A stretch of 41,672 nt of DNA from Desulfobacterales bacterium. GTDB lineage: Bacteria > Desulfobacterota > Desulfobacteria > Desulfobacterales > Desulfosalsimonadaceae. A program made the translations under genes and the position numbers. Of this stretch, positions 8,779 through 17,449 are shown in pieces. Below the pieces are notes generated by a model, which was not told where the DNA came from, ran no database searches, and saw nothing but the letters and a program-made list of their open reading frames with translations. The stretch is taken from assembly GCA_018334555.1 (NCBI GenBank), contig JAGXLR010000006.1, forward strand, positions 1 through 41,672. The letters are read 5' to 3'. The first letter of the stretch is position 1; each line of letters starts with the position of its first letter.

Positions 8779-9674
8779 GAAAAGGCTCCAGTTGTATTCC
8801 GGGTCAAAGACGCGGTCAATTCCTGACCGTGGGTTCCCAAAAATTCCTGTAGATCCGCCTGCCAATTGTTCATAACATTAAGATTGGCCGTTTTCAAACG
8901 GTTGTTTTCCAGAATCGAATTGCCGGGCCGCGGCGCAGGCGTCGGGTATTCTTGGGTTGTGCAGGGGCTCAGCCGGCCGGATAGGTCAAGCGCCTTTAAA
9001 AGGGCCGTCGCCAGTTCGTACCACGTACAATAGCCTTCGGAAGAGGCGTGGTAGATGCCGCAGGCCGAAGTCGTCAATAGCCGGTCGATCTGCATGGCCA
9101 GTCGACGGCTCCATGTGGGCGAACCATACTGATCATTAACAATTTTAAGCCGGTTCTGCGGCTCATTTAATACCCTGCCCAAAATGGTGCGGATGAAATT
9201 TTTGCCCTTTAACCCATAAAGCCAGGCGGTCCTCAGAATCACATGGTTGTCAATTTTTTCCATGATCCGCTGCTCCCCCTCGAGTTTGCTTTTGCCGTAC
9301 ACGGACAGCGGATGGGGCGCATCAGACTCGGTATAAGCCTCAGGCACCGGCTTTTGGCCGTCAAATACGTAATCCGTGGAAATATGGATCAGGCGGGCCC
9401 CGGTTTTTGCCGCCGCCGCCGCCAGGTTGGCCGGTCCGTCCGCATTGACCCGCCAGGCGCTATCCTTTTGGCTTTCACAGGCATCCACATTTGTAAATGC
9501 CGCACAATTAACAATGATTTCGGGGGATAAGGATTGAACGGCGGCGTCCACTGCTTTTGCGAAGACAATATCGAGTTCATCCACATCAACCGCGGTGACG
9601 CGGTGTCTGCCGCCCAAAACCGCCGCACAATCCTGTCCGAGCTGCCCTCTGGCCCCGGTAATCAATACGTTCAT
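8775..9674 (-). CDS. rfbD: dTDP-4-dehydrorhamnose reductase
   Basis: This catalyses the last step of dTDP-L-rhamnose synthesis, NAD(P)H reduction of dTDP-4-keto-L-rhamnose. It is 299 residues, with the N-terminal dinucleotide motif GARGQLGQD, the STDYVFDGQKPVPEAYTESD segment and the catalytic YGKSKLEGE, as in RmlD. GGGAG lies just upstream of the start. It is the first gene of rfbD-rfbB-(repeat)-rfbA. The epimerase rfbC, which makes its substrate, is not found in the window and is presumably elsewhere. Confidence 0.95.
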   Translation of the reverse strand: MNVLITGARGQLGQDCAAVLGGRHRVTAVDVDELDIVFAKAVDAAVQSLSPEIIVNCAAFTNVDACESQKDSAWRVNADGPANLAAAAAKTGARLIHISTDYVFDGQKPVPEAYTESDAPHPLSVYGKSKLEGEQRIMEKIDNHVILRTAWLYGLKGKNFIRTILGRVLNEPQNRLKIVNDQYGSPTWSRRLAMQIDRLLTTSACGIYHASSEGYCTWYELATALLKALDLSGRLSPCTTQEYPTPAPRPGNSILENNRLKTANLNVMNNWQADLQEFLGTHGQELTASLTRNTTGAFS

Positions 9675-9719
9675 TATTCTCCCGTTAGATCTTTATTGAT
9701 TATTTCAGTAAATTCATCC

Positions 9720-9747
9720 ATTTTATTGTCAGCCAAACTCGTGTAAA
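9720..9747 (-). promoter_or_regulatory. Candidate sigma-70 promoter for rfbD
   Basis: On the minus strand, TTTACA (9742-9747) and TAAAAT (9720-9725) are separated by 16 bases, each one mismatch from consensus. The predicted start would leave a leader of about 35-40 bases before rfbD. Pattern match only. Confidence 0.45.
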
Positions 9748-9772
9748 TGGGTTCTAAAAGTTAGAGCCAGTT

Positions 9773-9799
9773 TTGACATAAAATGGGGGAAAATACAAT
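9773..9799 (+). promoter_or_regulatory. Weak candidate promoter for lnt-prfB
   Basis: A perfect TTGACA (9773-9778) is followed by TACAAT (9794-9799), but with a short 15-base spacer. It lies 67 bases upstream of the lnt start, in the divergent rfbD/lnt gap. The short spacing keeps confidence low. Confidence 0.3.
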
Positions 9800-9865
9800 G
9801 CCGGCTCCGCTGGTTTTATCCCCCTATCCATCATTTTAATACCAATATCCTTTAATTATAAAGAA

Positions 9866-11446
9866 ATGGCACTTTTTCAAACCCTAACTGAGAATTCGGG
9901 GAAAATCATGCTGGCGGTTTTAAGCGGCGTGCTGTTAACCGCCGGTTTTCCCATAATCGGGGTGAGCTATACGGTTTGGGGGGCGTTGGCGCTTCTTTTT
10001 TTCGCCATCCGGGATACAGATGTCCGGAAGAGTTTTCTCCTGGGGTTTTTGGCAGGGCTCTGCCATTATCTGAGCCTGATTTACTGGTTGGCTTTCACCA
10101 TGCGGGTTTACGGGCAGTTGTCATTTAGTCTGAGCATTTTGGCCCTCCTCCTGCTGGCCCTCTATCTTGCCATATATCCGGCCATTTTTGCCGTTTTGAT
10201 GACCTGGACGGCTCGCCGGCCGGTCGTCATGGTTATCATGGCGCCTGTTTTCTGGATCTGCCTGGAATATCTCCGCTCCATCCTCTTTTCAGGATTTCCC
10301 TGGGGAATTGTGGGATACAGTCAGGCGGATCAGCTCGACTTGATCCAATTTGCCGATATTTTAGGCGTGTACGGCGTGTCCGGAATTATTCTGCTCGCCA
10401 ATGCGGCCCTGCTGATGCTGGTGTTGGCGGTCTCGGGCAAGAGGTGGCAGGGAAGGGGGGTCAGCGGCCGGGCTGCCGCCGGGAGCTGCCTGTTCGTTTT
10501 GATCGCCCTGTGCGCTGTCCTGATATATGGAAATGCCCGGGTAAACGAGATGGATGGACGGATGGCGGCGGCCGATACCCTGGATGTCGCCGTGGTCCAG
10601 GGCAATATAGCGCAGATGCACAAATGGGACCGCCGGTTTATGGAGGCCACCGTTGATAAATACTTCGAGCTCTCGGATCGTGCCTCGCATCCGTCGCCGG
10701 AATTGATCGTGTGGCCGGAGACCGCCGCCCCCTTTTATTTCCGGTATAATATGGAGCTGACCGAAAAGGTGACAAACGGCATTGACAAAGCGGAAACGTA
10801 TTTTATTATCGGTGCGCCGTCGGTGGAGTTTGTCAACCGAACCCCTGTGAATTATAACAGCGCCTATCTGATCGGGCCGCAGGGGGAAGTCCACGGCCGC
10901 TATGATAAGGTCCATCTCGTTCCGTTTGGCGAATATGTCCCGTTTAAGAAATGGCTCCCCTTTATCAACAGCCTGGTCGCCCAGGTGGGCGATTTTGACG
11001 CCGGAAGGCGGGGCGATACCATGGGGTGGGCGGACACCCGCGTCGGTATGTTGATCTGCTACGAAGTCATCTTCCCGCCGCTTTCAGTGGAGATGGTGAA
11101 AAACGGGGCGGATTTTCTGATCAATATGACCAATGACGCCTGGTTCGGCAGGACCGGCGCGCCCTATCAGCATTTCTCAATGGCGGTATTTCGGGCGATA
11201 GAGAATCGGCGGACGTTAGTAAGGTCTGCCAATACGGGAATCAGCGGCTATATTGATCCGGCGGGCCGGGCCATGGAGAAAAGCCCGCTGTTCGAAACAG
11301 CCGTTTTATCCCGGCGCATTCCGTTAATAAAGGATTACGAGAGTTTTTATACCCGGCACGGGGATTGGCTGCCGATCGCTTGTTTTATTGTCACCGGGTT
11401 TATAATTGTGTTAAAATTATTGTTTAAAAATAAAGGAGGTAAATAA
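9866..11446 (+). CDS. lnt: Apolipoprotein N-acyltransferase
   Basis: This inner-membrane enzyme adds the third acyl chain to lipoproteins; the pump lipoprotein at 5023 is a plausible client. It is 526 residues with about six N-terminal membrane segments, a periplasmic nitrilase domain (about residue 235 onward) and a final C-terminal helix. The catalytic triad is visible: Glu in VWPETAAPF, Lys in YDKVHLVPFGEYVPF and Cys in MLICYEVIFP. The ribosome site for ATG 9866 is weak (AAAGAA). ATG 9908 with GGGGA upstream is an alternative and would remove 14 residues. The stop overlaps the prfB start as TAATG. Confidence 0.95.
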   Translation: MALFQTLTENSGKIMLAVLSGVLLTAGFPIIGVSYTVWGALALLFFAIRDTDVRKSFLLGFLAGLCHYLSLIYWLAFTMRVYGQLSFSLSILALLLLALYLAIYPAIFAVLMTWTARRPVVMVIMAPVFWICLEYLRSILFSGFPWGIVGYSQADQLDLIQFADILGVYGVSGIILLANAALLMLVLAVSGKRWQGRGVSGRAAAGSCLFVLIALCAVLIYGNARVNEMDGRMAAADTLDVAVVQGNIAQMHKWDRRFMEATVDKYFELSDRASHPSPELIVWPETAAPFYFRYNMELTEKVTNGIDKAETYFIIGAPSVEFVNRTPVNYNSAYLIGPQGEVHGRYDKVHLVPFGEYVPFKKWLPFINSLVAQVGDFDAGRRGDTMGWADTRVGMLICYEVIFPPLSVEMVKNGADFLINMTNDAWFGRTGAPYQHFSMAVFRAIENRRTLVRSANTGISGYIDPAGRAMEKSPLFETAVLSRRIPLIKDYESFYTRHGDWLPIACFIVTGFIIVLKLLFKNKGGK

Positions 11447-12550
11447 TGACAGTCGAACTCAAGCAGACCCTTCAGGATCTCTATAAGCAGCTGGATCAGC
11501 TTAAGGGGTATCTTTGACCTGCCGGGCAAACAAAAACGGCTGGCCGAGATCGAAAATCAGATTGCCCAGGCCGATTTCTGGGAGGATTCCGATGGCGCCC
11601 GATCGATTCTAAAGGAGCGGGCCAGGCTCTCATCAAAAATCGACACCTGGAATGCCCTTTATAAGGAAGTGGAGGACTGTGATGTGCTTTTTGATCTTGC
11701 CGTCGAGGAGTCCGATGAGGCCGCTGCCGGCGAGGCTGAGCGAAAAGCGGAGCGGCTTGAAAAAGAGATCAGCCGCTTCTCCCTTCAACTGGTGCTCGAC
11801 GGCGAAGACGACGAGAACAACGCCATCATGTCGATCAATGCCGGGGCCGGCGGCACGGAAGCCCAGGATTGGGCGGAGATGCTGTTTCGCATGTATGCCC
11901 GCTGGATCGAGCAAAAGGGCTTCAAGATGGAAATGATCGACATGCAGGAGGGGGATGAGGCGGGGATCAAAAGCGTCACATTCTCAGTGGCCGGCCAGTA
12001 TGCGTTCGGATATCTTAAGGTCGAAATCGGGATCCACCGGCTGGTTCGGATTTCTCCGTTTAACGCGAACGGCAAGCGGCATACCTCGTTTGCCTCGGTA
12101 TTCGTCTATCCGGAACTCGACGAGAAGATCGAGGTGGATATTGACGAGAATGATCTGCGCATTGACACCTATCGCGCCCAGGGCGCCGGCGGCCAGCATG
12201 TGAACAAGACCAGCAGCGCCGTTCGGATTACGCATATACCCACCGGTATCGTCGTCCAGTGCCAGCAGGAAAAATCCCAGATCAGAAACCGGGAGCTGGC
12301 CATGAAAGTTTTGCGCGCCAGGCTGTATCAACTGGAAAAGGAGAAACAGGAGCAGCGCATGCAGGAAATGCACGAGAGTAAAGACGAAATCGCCTGGGGG
12401 AACCAGATCCGCTCCTATGTCCTGCATCCGTATCAATTGGTCAAGGACCACCGGGTAAACCTCGAGATCGGCAATGTGGACGGCGTACTGGACGGGGGGA
12501 TTGATCCGTTCATCGAAGCGGTGTTGATGTCCGGTAAGAATCAATTTTGA
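11446..12550 (+). CDS. prfB: Peptide chain release factor 2, programmed +1 frameshift
   Basis: RF2 terminates translation at UGA and UAA. The zero frame starts at ATG 11446 (AGGAGG at 11434-11439) and meets an in-frame TGA at 11515-11517 after 23 codons. The slippery site AGGGGTATCTTTGAC carries the internal Shine-Dalgarno and CTT-TGA-C of the classical autoregulatory frameshift. Reading resumes at GAC 11516, giving join(11446..11514,11516..12550) and 367 residues, against 365 in E. coli. The stop-recognition tripeptide SPF (RISPFNANGKR) and catalytic GGQ (GAGGQHVN) are present. It is coupled to lnt by TAATG. A caller ignoring the shift would report a truncated ORF from 11669. Confidence 0.97.
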
Positions 12551-12553
12551 GGT

Positions 12554-12701
12554 TCTCGTAAAAAGTCGATTTTGGGATGGCAAAGTAAAAAGTTCAAGAT
12601 CAAGGCGTCGCAAATCCCGAGGAATGCAGCGTACTTAGCTGTACGTGAAATTCCGAGGGATGCAGCGCAACACAGATATTGGACTTTTTACGAAGCCATC
12701 A
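12554..12701 (+). repeat. Family A dispersed palindromic repeat, copy A2
   Basis: This is a full-length forward copy. It starts CTCGTAAAAAGTC just after the prfB stop and ends GACTTTTTACGAAGCCATC, with core GTAC-TTAGCT-GTAC. It fills almost the entire gap between prfB and the HD gene; the HD ribosome site follows ten bases later. It is very similar to A3 and shares its loop subtype. Confidence 0.9.
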
Positions 12702-12718
12702 ATTTTGATAGGGGGACA

Positions 12719-13309
12719 ATGGCTAATCAGCCCAAAGAAATCATCCAGGCGCTGTATCCGCCGGGAACCGAAGCGCATGAAATCCTTGTCGCCCATTCAA
12801 GGGCCGTGGCGCGGCGGGCACTGGGCATTGCCGCAAATCTTAGGCATCTCAACCCGGACATGGCATTCATTGAAGAGGCGGCGCTGCTCCATGATATCGG
12901 CATATATTTAACCAACGCCCCCTCCATCGGATGTTCGGGGGCCTATCCCTATATCTGCCACGGCTATCTCGGCCGGCAAATTCTGGAAGAAAGGGGGCTA
13001 TCCCGGCATGCGCGGGTATGTGAACGGCATGTGGGGGTGGGGCTGACGGCCCACGAAATCAGGGCCCACCAACTGCCGCTCCCTGAACGGGATATGCTGC
13101 CTGTTACGCTGGAAGAGCGGATCATTTGTTATGCGGACAAGTTTTTTTCCAAAAAATGGCATCGCAACGGCAAGCCGCTGGAATTCGTATCCGTGGTAAA
13201 AAACATTGAGAGATACGGCCCGGATAAGGTTAACCGGTTTCTTGAATGGGCGGCCCAATTCGAGGGGATTGGGCAGACCGGCCCCATCCAGGCGGGAGGG
13301 GGCCTGTGA
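12719..13309 (+). CDS. HD-domain phosphohydrolase, TIGR00295-like
   Basis: This is a 196-residue soluble protein. The frame opens earlier inside a repeat; I choose ATG 12719 with GGGGG upstream. The metal-binding HD fold is visible: an N-terminal His (VAHSRAVARRA), the HD pair in ALLHDIGIY, a third His (ICHGYLGRQIL) and CERHVGVGLTAHEI, then LPVTLEERIICYADKFFSK. This order matches the HD family catalogued as TIGR00295. The substrate is unknown; nucleotide or phosphoester hydrolysis is the family expectation. The TGA stop overlaps the GTG start of thiE-thiL (GTGA), so the two are probably translated together. Confidence 0.85.
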   Translation: MANQPKEIIQALYPPGTEAHEILVAHSRAVARRALGIAANLRHLNPDMAFIEEAALLHDIGIYLTNAPSIGCSGAYPYICHGYLGRQILEERGLSRHARVCERHVGVGLTAHEIRAHQLPLPERDMLPVTLEERIICYADKFFSKKWHRNGKPLEFVSVVKNIERYGPDKVNRFLEWAAQFEGIGQTGPIQAGGGL

Positions 13310-14904
13310 GAACCGGTTTTGCTGAAAATCTAAGGTTCTATTTTATCACGGATGACCAGGCGCCCGGCACTTCGCCGCTTCAGCAGGCGGAGATAGCCAT
13401 TAAAGCCGGCGCGACCCTTGTTCAGTATAGGAACAAACACTTCTCCATAAATGACATACCGGAGGTAGAGGCCATTCGCGACGCCTGTCGGCGGCACTTT
13501 GTGCCATTCGTGATCAACGACGACGTGCTTCTGGCAAAGGCGGTGGCAGCGGACGGGGTCCATCTCGGCCAGACGGATACGCCGCCGTCGGTCGCCCGCC
13601 GGATTTTGGGGGCGTCGGCGATCATCGGTGTGTCCGTATCCACACCCGCCGAGCTTGACGCCGCTGATCTGACGCCCTGCAACTATATCGGCAGCGGCCC
13701 GGTGTACGCCACCGGGACAAAGGCGGATGCCAAGGCGGTGATCGGCCTCTCCGGGCTAGGGGCGGTTGTTGAAAAAGCCCCCCTTCCCGTAGTCGCCATC
13801 GGCGGTGTCAATGCGCAAAATGTGGCCGATTGTATGGGCCATGGGGCTGCCGGCGGGGCGGTGATCAGCGGTATTACCCGCGCCGAAGCCCCAGCACAGG
13901 CCGCAGTTGGGTTCGCCCGGGCGTGCGGGGCCCGCTCCCGTAAGTTCCTGTCTGCCTGGCAGGACGAGTTCTCCCTGATTGACTCCCTCCTGCCGTCCTT
14001 ACCGATGGATGAATCCATTGTCCGGGTCCCGCCGGGTGATGATGCCGCTCTTTTGAACCGGATCGCGCATCCGGTGGCTACCACTGATACCCAGCGGGAG
14101 TTCGTCCATTTTCGGAGGTCGTGGCAGACAATGGCGGAGCTCGGGCAAAAAGCCGTTGAAATTACGTTCAGTGACCTGGCGGCGTCCTATGCCCGGCCCC
14201 AGGCGCTGTTTGTCAACCTCGGCATACCGCGCGACATGTCAGAGGAATCGATTATTGAGCTGTACAGGGGTATCCGGCAGGGCCTGGAGCGGCACTCGGC
14301 ATGTTCCGGCGGGGGCAATATATCCGCCGCAGGGGAGTTGACGATTGATCTTTTCGCCGTTGGCAGCGGGCGATCGGACATTTTCCCGTTAAGAAAAAAC
14401 GCTCGGCCGGGGGACGGGGTTTACGTGACCGGCCCGCTGGGGCTTGCCCGGGCCGGCCTTAAGTGTTTGGAAACCGGAGATGAAGCATTTCCGGATCTGA
14501 TCCATCATTTCAAACATCCGAAAGCCCGGTTTGATGCCGCGCAGATTCTGGCCGCGCACGGGGTTTCATGCGTAATGGACATGAGCGACGGCCTCTCAGG
14601 TGATGCGGCCCATATTGCCGAAGCCTCGGGCTTGACCATTGCGTTTGACGCCGGGCAAATGCCGGTCGATCCGCAGCTTGCCCGATTCTTCGATAAGTAT
14701 GGGTTTCCGGCCCACGCATTTATGTTCGCCGGGGGCGAGGACTATGAGCTCTTGTTTACCTGCCTCCCGGAAGTCTTCCGCGAAATTAAACGGCACCTGC
14801 CCTCAGCCTTTTGCGTTGGCAGATGCCATCGCCGGCAACGGGATTATTTGATCGATCTGCCGGCAGACGCCGATTCATATCGACACGGGCGCCTAAAAGG
14901 CTGA
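13306..14904 (+). CDS. thiE-thiL: Thiamine-phosphate synthase/thiamine-monophosphate kinase fusion
   Basis: This is a two-domain thiamine enzyme of 532 residues from GTG 13306. I prefer that start over ATG 13246 because GGGAGGGGG precedes it and GTG overlaps the HD gene stop. Residues ~8-208 are ThiE: FYFITDD, a variant QYRNKHF, INDDVLLAKAVAADGVHLGQ, IGSGPVYATGTKADA and VVAIGGV. Residues ~218-532 are ThiL: PPGDDAALL, TDTQREFVHF, FSDLAASYA, MDMSDGLS and GGEDYELLFT. The usual GGDTT loop reads GGGNIS. ThiE joins hydroxymethylpyrimidine-PP and thiazole-P; ThiL phosphorylates the product to the active coenzyme, so the fusion links consecutive steps. No other thi genes are nearby. Confidence 0.92.
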   Translation: MRTGFAENLRFYFITDDQAPGTSPLQQAEIAIKAGATLVQYRNKHFSINDIPEVEAIRDACRRHFVPFVINDDVLLAKAVAADGVHLGQTDTPPSVARRILGASAIIGVSVSTPAELDAADLTPCNYIGSGPVYATGTKADAKAVIGLSGLGAVVEKAPLPVVAIGGVNAQNVADCMGHGAAGGAVISGITRAEAPAQAAVGFARACGARSRKFLSAWQDEFSLIDSLLPSLPMDESIVRVPPGDDAALLNRIAHPVATTDTQREFVHFRRSWQTMAELGQKAVEITFSDLAASYARPQALFVNLGIPRDMSEESIIELYRGIRQGLERHSACSGGGNISAAGELTIDLFAVGSGRSDIFPLRKNARPGDGVYVTGPLGLARAGLKCLETGDEAFPDLIHHFKHPKARFDAAQILAAHGVSCVMDMSDGLSGDAAHIAEASGLTIAFDAGQMPVDPQLARFFDKYGFPAHAFMFAGGEDYELLFTCLPEVFREIKRHLPSAFCVGRCHRRQRDYLIDLPADADSYRHGRLKG

Positions 14905-14935
14905 TCAAGGCTTATGCGGTATGACACGAAGGCAA

Positions 14936-14995
14936 AGCGAAAAATCTATAACAAACAGGATGCCTCGCCGCTTTCGTTTTCCGGAATGACGGCAG
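14936..14995 (-). repeat. Degenerate family B fragment
   Basis: This stretch reads as a diverged reverse complement of the hairpin half of family B (compare 35116-35170): GCGAAAAATCTATAACAA, then CCTCGCCGCTTTCGTTTTCC, then GGAATGAC. It lies between thiE-thiL and the guanylyltransferase gene. Confidence 0.6.
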
Positions 14996-15000
14996 TGAGA

Positions 15001-15030
15001 GGCGCTAATGCGCCAAGCTTTTGATTTTTT
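15001..15030 (+). terminator. Possible intrinsic terminator after thiE-thiL
   Basis: A short GC-rich hairpin, GGCGC-TAAT-GCGCC (15001-15014), is followed by a T-rich run (AAGCTTTTGATTTTTT). The stem is only five pairs and the T tract is interrupted, so this is a weak candidate. It sits between thiE-thiL and the next gene. Confidence 0.35.
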
Positions 15031-15069
15031 TACCCTGAACCGTGAATCTGTTCTGGAAAGGACCCGACG

Positions 15070-16500
15070 ATGATTATCCCGGTAATTCTGGCAGGCGGCT
15101 CCGGTACGCGGCTATGGCCGCTTTCCCGGCGGTTGTATCCGAAGCAGATGCTCAAGTTGACCAATAACCGTACCATGCTTCAGAATACCCTGCTTCGGAT
15201 CAACGGTGTCAAGGATATGGCGCCGCCGATGGTGATCTGCAATGAAAAGCACCGGCTGATTGTTGCCGAACAGTTAAAAGGGATCGGGGTCTTGCCGTCG
15301 GCCATATTCCTTGAGCCGGTAGGGCGGAACACGGCGCCTGCGGTCGCCGTCGCCTCGCTGAAAGCCGCCTCCATTGATCCCGGTGCCTTGATCATGATAC
15401 TTCCGGCGGATCATCTGATCAATGATGTGGCAAAATTTCATCAAGCCATTGGGGCGGGGGCCGATTACGCGGCCGCGGGATCGTTGATTACATTCGGCGT
15501 TATTCCGGATAAACCGGAAACCGGATACGGCTATATTCGAAAAGGCGCGCCGGCCCCCGTATCAGAAGGAAATGGGGGCGGCGGTGACGGCGCCGGCTTT
15601 TATATCGACGAGTTCGTGGAAAAACCGGATCTGGAAACCGCCCGCGGGTATCTGGCCTCCGGCGATTATTGCTGGAACAGCGGTATGTTCATGTTCGCTG
15701 CCGGGGCGGTGATGGCGGAGATGAAACGATTTGCTCCGGAAATCGTCAATGCCTGTGAAGCCGCGTTTCAAAAGGGGAGGGCGGACGGCGACGCTTTCAG
15801 GCTGGATGAAGCAGAATTCGGGGCCTGCCCCTCGGATTCCATTGATTACGCGGTTATGGAGAGAACCGGGCGCGGGGTCATGATCCCATTTGAGGCCGGC
15901 TGGGATGATCTGGGCTCATGGGCCGCCATCTGGGCAGTGGGTGAAAAGGATGGGGATGAGAATGTTATCTCCGGGGACGTGTTGGTATCCGATGTGGATC
16001 ATTCACTGATTTTTTCCAGCCAACGCCTGGTCGCCGGGGTGGGCCTGTCCCGCCAGGTCGTCGTGGAAACGTCGGATGCCGTGCTGGTGGCGTCAATGGA
16101 AAAGGCCCAGGCGGTCAAACACATTGTGGATCATCTGAAGGAAAGCGGACGCCGGGAGGCGGTTAGGCATCCCTGGATATATCTCCCCTGGGGACGGGCT
16201 GAGATCGTTGATCCTAACGATGAACTGTATGTTCGGAAGCTTATGATCAGCCCCAAAAGACGTATCGCGTTTTCCGGCCATGGTCATGGCAATCTTTCCT
16301 GGATTTTCATCGCCGGCGGGGGCTGGCTTTCAATAGACGATGAAAAACGCGAAGTCGGCCCGCCCGATATGCTGTGCATTGATGCCGACGCCGATGTCTG
16401 TTTGGAAAACCCCTATTCGACGGATCTCATTGTGTTGGAAGTGATTCGAAAGGCGGCGCCGGATGCGGATCATTTGACACAGGGCGGGGAGCCGCGCTGA
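15070..16500 (+). CDS. manC: Mannose-1-phosphate guanylyltransferase with degenerate isomerase domain
   Basis: This enzyme makes GDP-mannose from GTP and mannose-1-phosphate for polysaccharides. It is 476 residues, the length of bifunctional ManC/AlgA. The nucleotidyltransferase half is canonical: [14 protein letters not shown] then YPKQ, EPVGRNTAPAVA, FVEKPD (183-187) and WNSGMF. The C-terminal cupin aligns with type II phosphomannose isomerase (PWGRAEIVD, about 374), but its metal-binding block, normally LSLQMHHHRAEHW, reads IAFSGHGHGNLSW at 399-411. The Gln, the Glu and one or two His ligands are lost, so isomerase activity is doubtful. GAAAGGA lies upstream of ATG 15070. Confidence 0.92.
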   Translation: MIIPVILAGGSGTRLWPLSRRLYPKQMLKLTNNRTMLQNTLLRINGVKDMAPPMVICNEKHRLIVAEQLKGIGVLPSAIFLEPVGRNTAPAVAVASLKAASIDPGALIMILPADHLINDVAKFHQAIGAGADYAAAGSLITFGVIPDKPETGYGYIRKGAPAPVSEGNGGGGDGAGFYIDEFVEKPDLETARGYLASGDYCWNSGMFMFAAGAVMAEMKRFAPEIVNACEAAFQKGRADGDAFRLDEAEFGACPSDSIDYAVMERTGRGVMIPFEAGWDDLGSWAAIWAVGEKDGDENVISGDVLVSDVDHSLIFSSQRLVAGVGLSRQVVVETSDAVLVASMEKAQAVKHIVDHLKESGRREAVRHPWIYLPWGRAEIVDPNDELYVRKLMISPKRRIAFSGHGHGNLSWIFIAGGGWLSIDDEKREVGPPDMLCIDADADVCLENPYSTDLIVLEVIRKAAPDADHLTQGGEPR

Positions 16501-16523
16501 AATTGGAAATCCCGGGGGGGATT

Positions 16524-16602
16524 TTTTGATTAAAAAATGATTCAATAGCCTGAAAATAAAATAAAAATTAAATTTTCAGAAAATTGAACGCTCAATTTAG
16601 GT
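16524..16602 (+). repeat. Partial family C (MITE-like) repeat
   Basis: This matches the right three-quarters of the element at 34986-35089: TTTTTTGATTAAAAAATGAT, the A-rich middle ATAAAATAAAAATTAAAT, and the terminal CTCAATTTAGGT (16591-16602). The left terminal repeat is missing. It lies immediately upstream of the uppP ribosome site and could contribute AT-rich promoter sequence. Confidence 0.75.
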
Positions 16603-16618
16603 AGTTTGGAGCCAATCG

Positions 16619-17449
16619 ATGGATCCGGTTCAGGCCGTTATTTTGGGGATCGTACAGGGGCTCACCGAATTTTTTCCGGTCAGCAGCTCAGGGCATTTGG
16701 TGCTGTTTCAACACTTTTTCAACCTAAGGGAGCCGGCGCTTTCTTTTGACATCAGCGTTCATGTCGGCACCCTGCTGGCGGTGGCGGTTTATTTTTTTTC
16801 TGATATCGCCGCTCTTTTAAAATCGGTGCTTCGATTTGGCGGGCAGATGCTTAAACCGAAAGCCGAACGGCCCTTTGGATGGACCGATGATCCGGATTTG
16901 AAAACGCTCGGCCTCATTCTGGCCGGAACACTGCCCACTGCCGCCTTGGGACTTGGTTTTCATCAAATTTCGGATCATCTATTTACCTCCCTGTGGGTTG
17001 TCGGCCTGTCGCTTTTTTTTACCGCCGCACTGCTTGTGGGAACCCGGCTGGTAAAGCCAGGGGAATTGGGAATGGTCGAGTTTACGGTTTTTGGGGCCTT
17101 GATTGTCGGCCTCGCCCAAGGGGTAGCCGTAATCCCCGGCGTGTCCCGCTCGGGGGCCACGATTGCTGTATGCCTGTGTCTGGGGCTTAAACGGGATACG
17201 GCGGCCCGATTTTCATTTCTTTTGGCCATTCCCGCGATTTTAGGCGCCCTTGTGTTGAGCCTGGCCTGCGGAGCGGATGGATGGGGGGAAATCTCGACGC
17301 TATCAATCGCTTTGGGGACCGCCGCCTCGGCCGGGGTCGGCTACATCGCTTTGAGTACGCTGATAAAAATCGTTCGCCACGGTCAGTTTTTTTATTTTGC
17401 GCCTTACTGTGTCCTTGTCGGAATCATCGCCCTGATGCTGGGGTTTTAA
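16619..17449 (+). CDS. uppP: Undecaprenyl-diphosphatase (BacA type)
   Basis: This integral membrane phosphatase recycles undecaprenyl pyrophosphate to the monophosphate carrier used for peptidoglycan and O-antigen; overproduction is known to give bacitracin resistance. It is 276 residues with about eight hydrophobic segments. Both family motifs are present: GIVQGLTEFFPVSSSGH near the N-terminus and PGVSRSGATIAV in the second half. GGAG at 16608-16611 supports the start. Its stop overlaps that of the convergent diguanylate cyclase by four bases. Confidence 0.96.
   Translation: MDPVQAVILGIVQGLTEFFPVSSSGHLVLFQHFFNLREPALSFDISVHVGTLLAVAVYFFSDIAALLKSVLRFGGQMLKPKAERPFGWTDDPDLKTLGLILAGTLPTAALGLGFHQISDHLFTSLWVVGLSLFFTAALLVGTRLVKPGELGMVEFTVFGALIVGLAQGVAVIPGVSRSGATIAVCLCLGLKRDTAARFSFLLAIPAILGALVLSLACGADGWGEISTLSIALGTAASAGVGYIALSTLIKIVRHGQFFYFAPYCVLVGIIALMLGF

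Noticed and set aside
12572-12718. N-terminal extension of the HD protein
   Set aside because: It is translated family A repeat sequence; the same peptide appears from other copies, for example 27974-28168.
13246-13305. ATG start for thiE-thiL at 13246
   Set aside because: It lies well inside the HD gene with no ribosome site; the GTG at 13306 has a strong one and a GTGA overlap.
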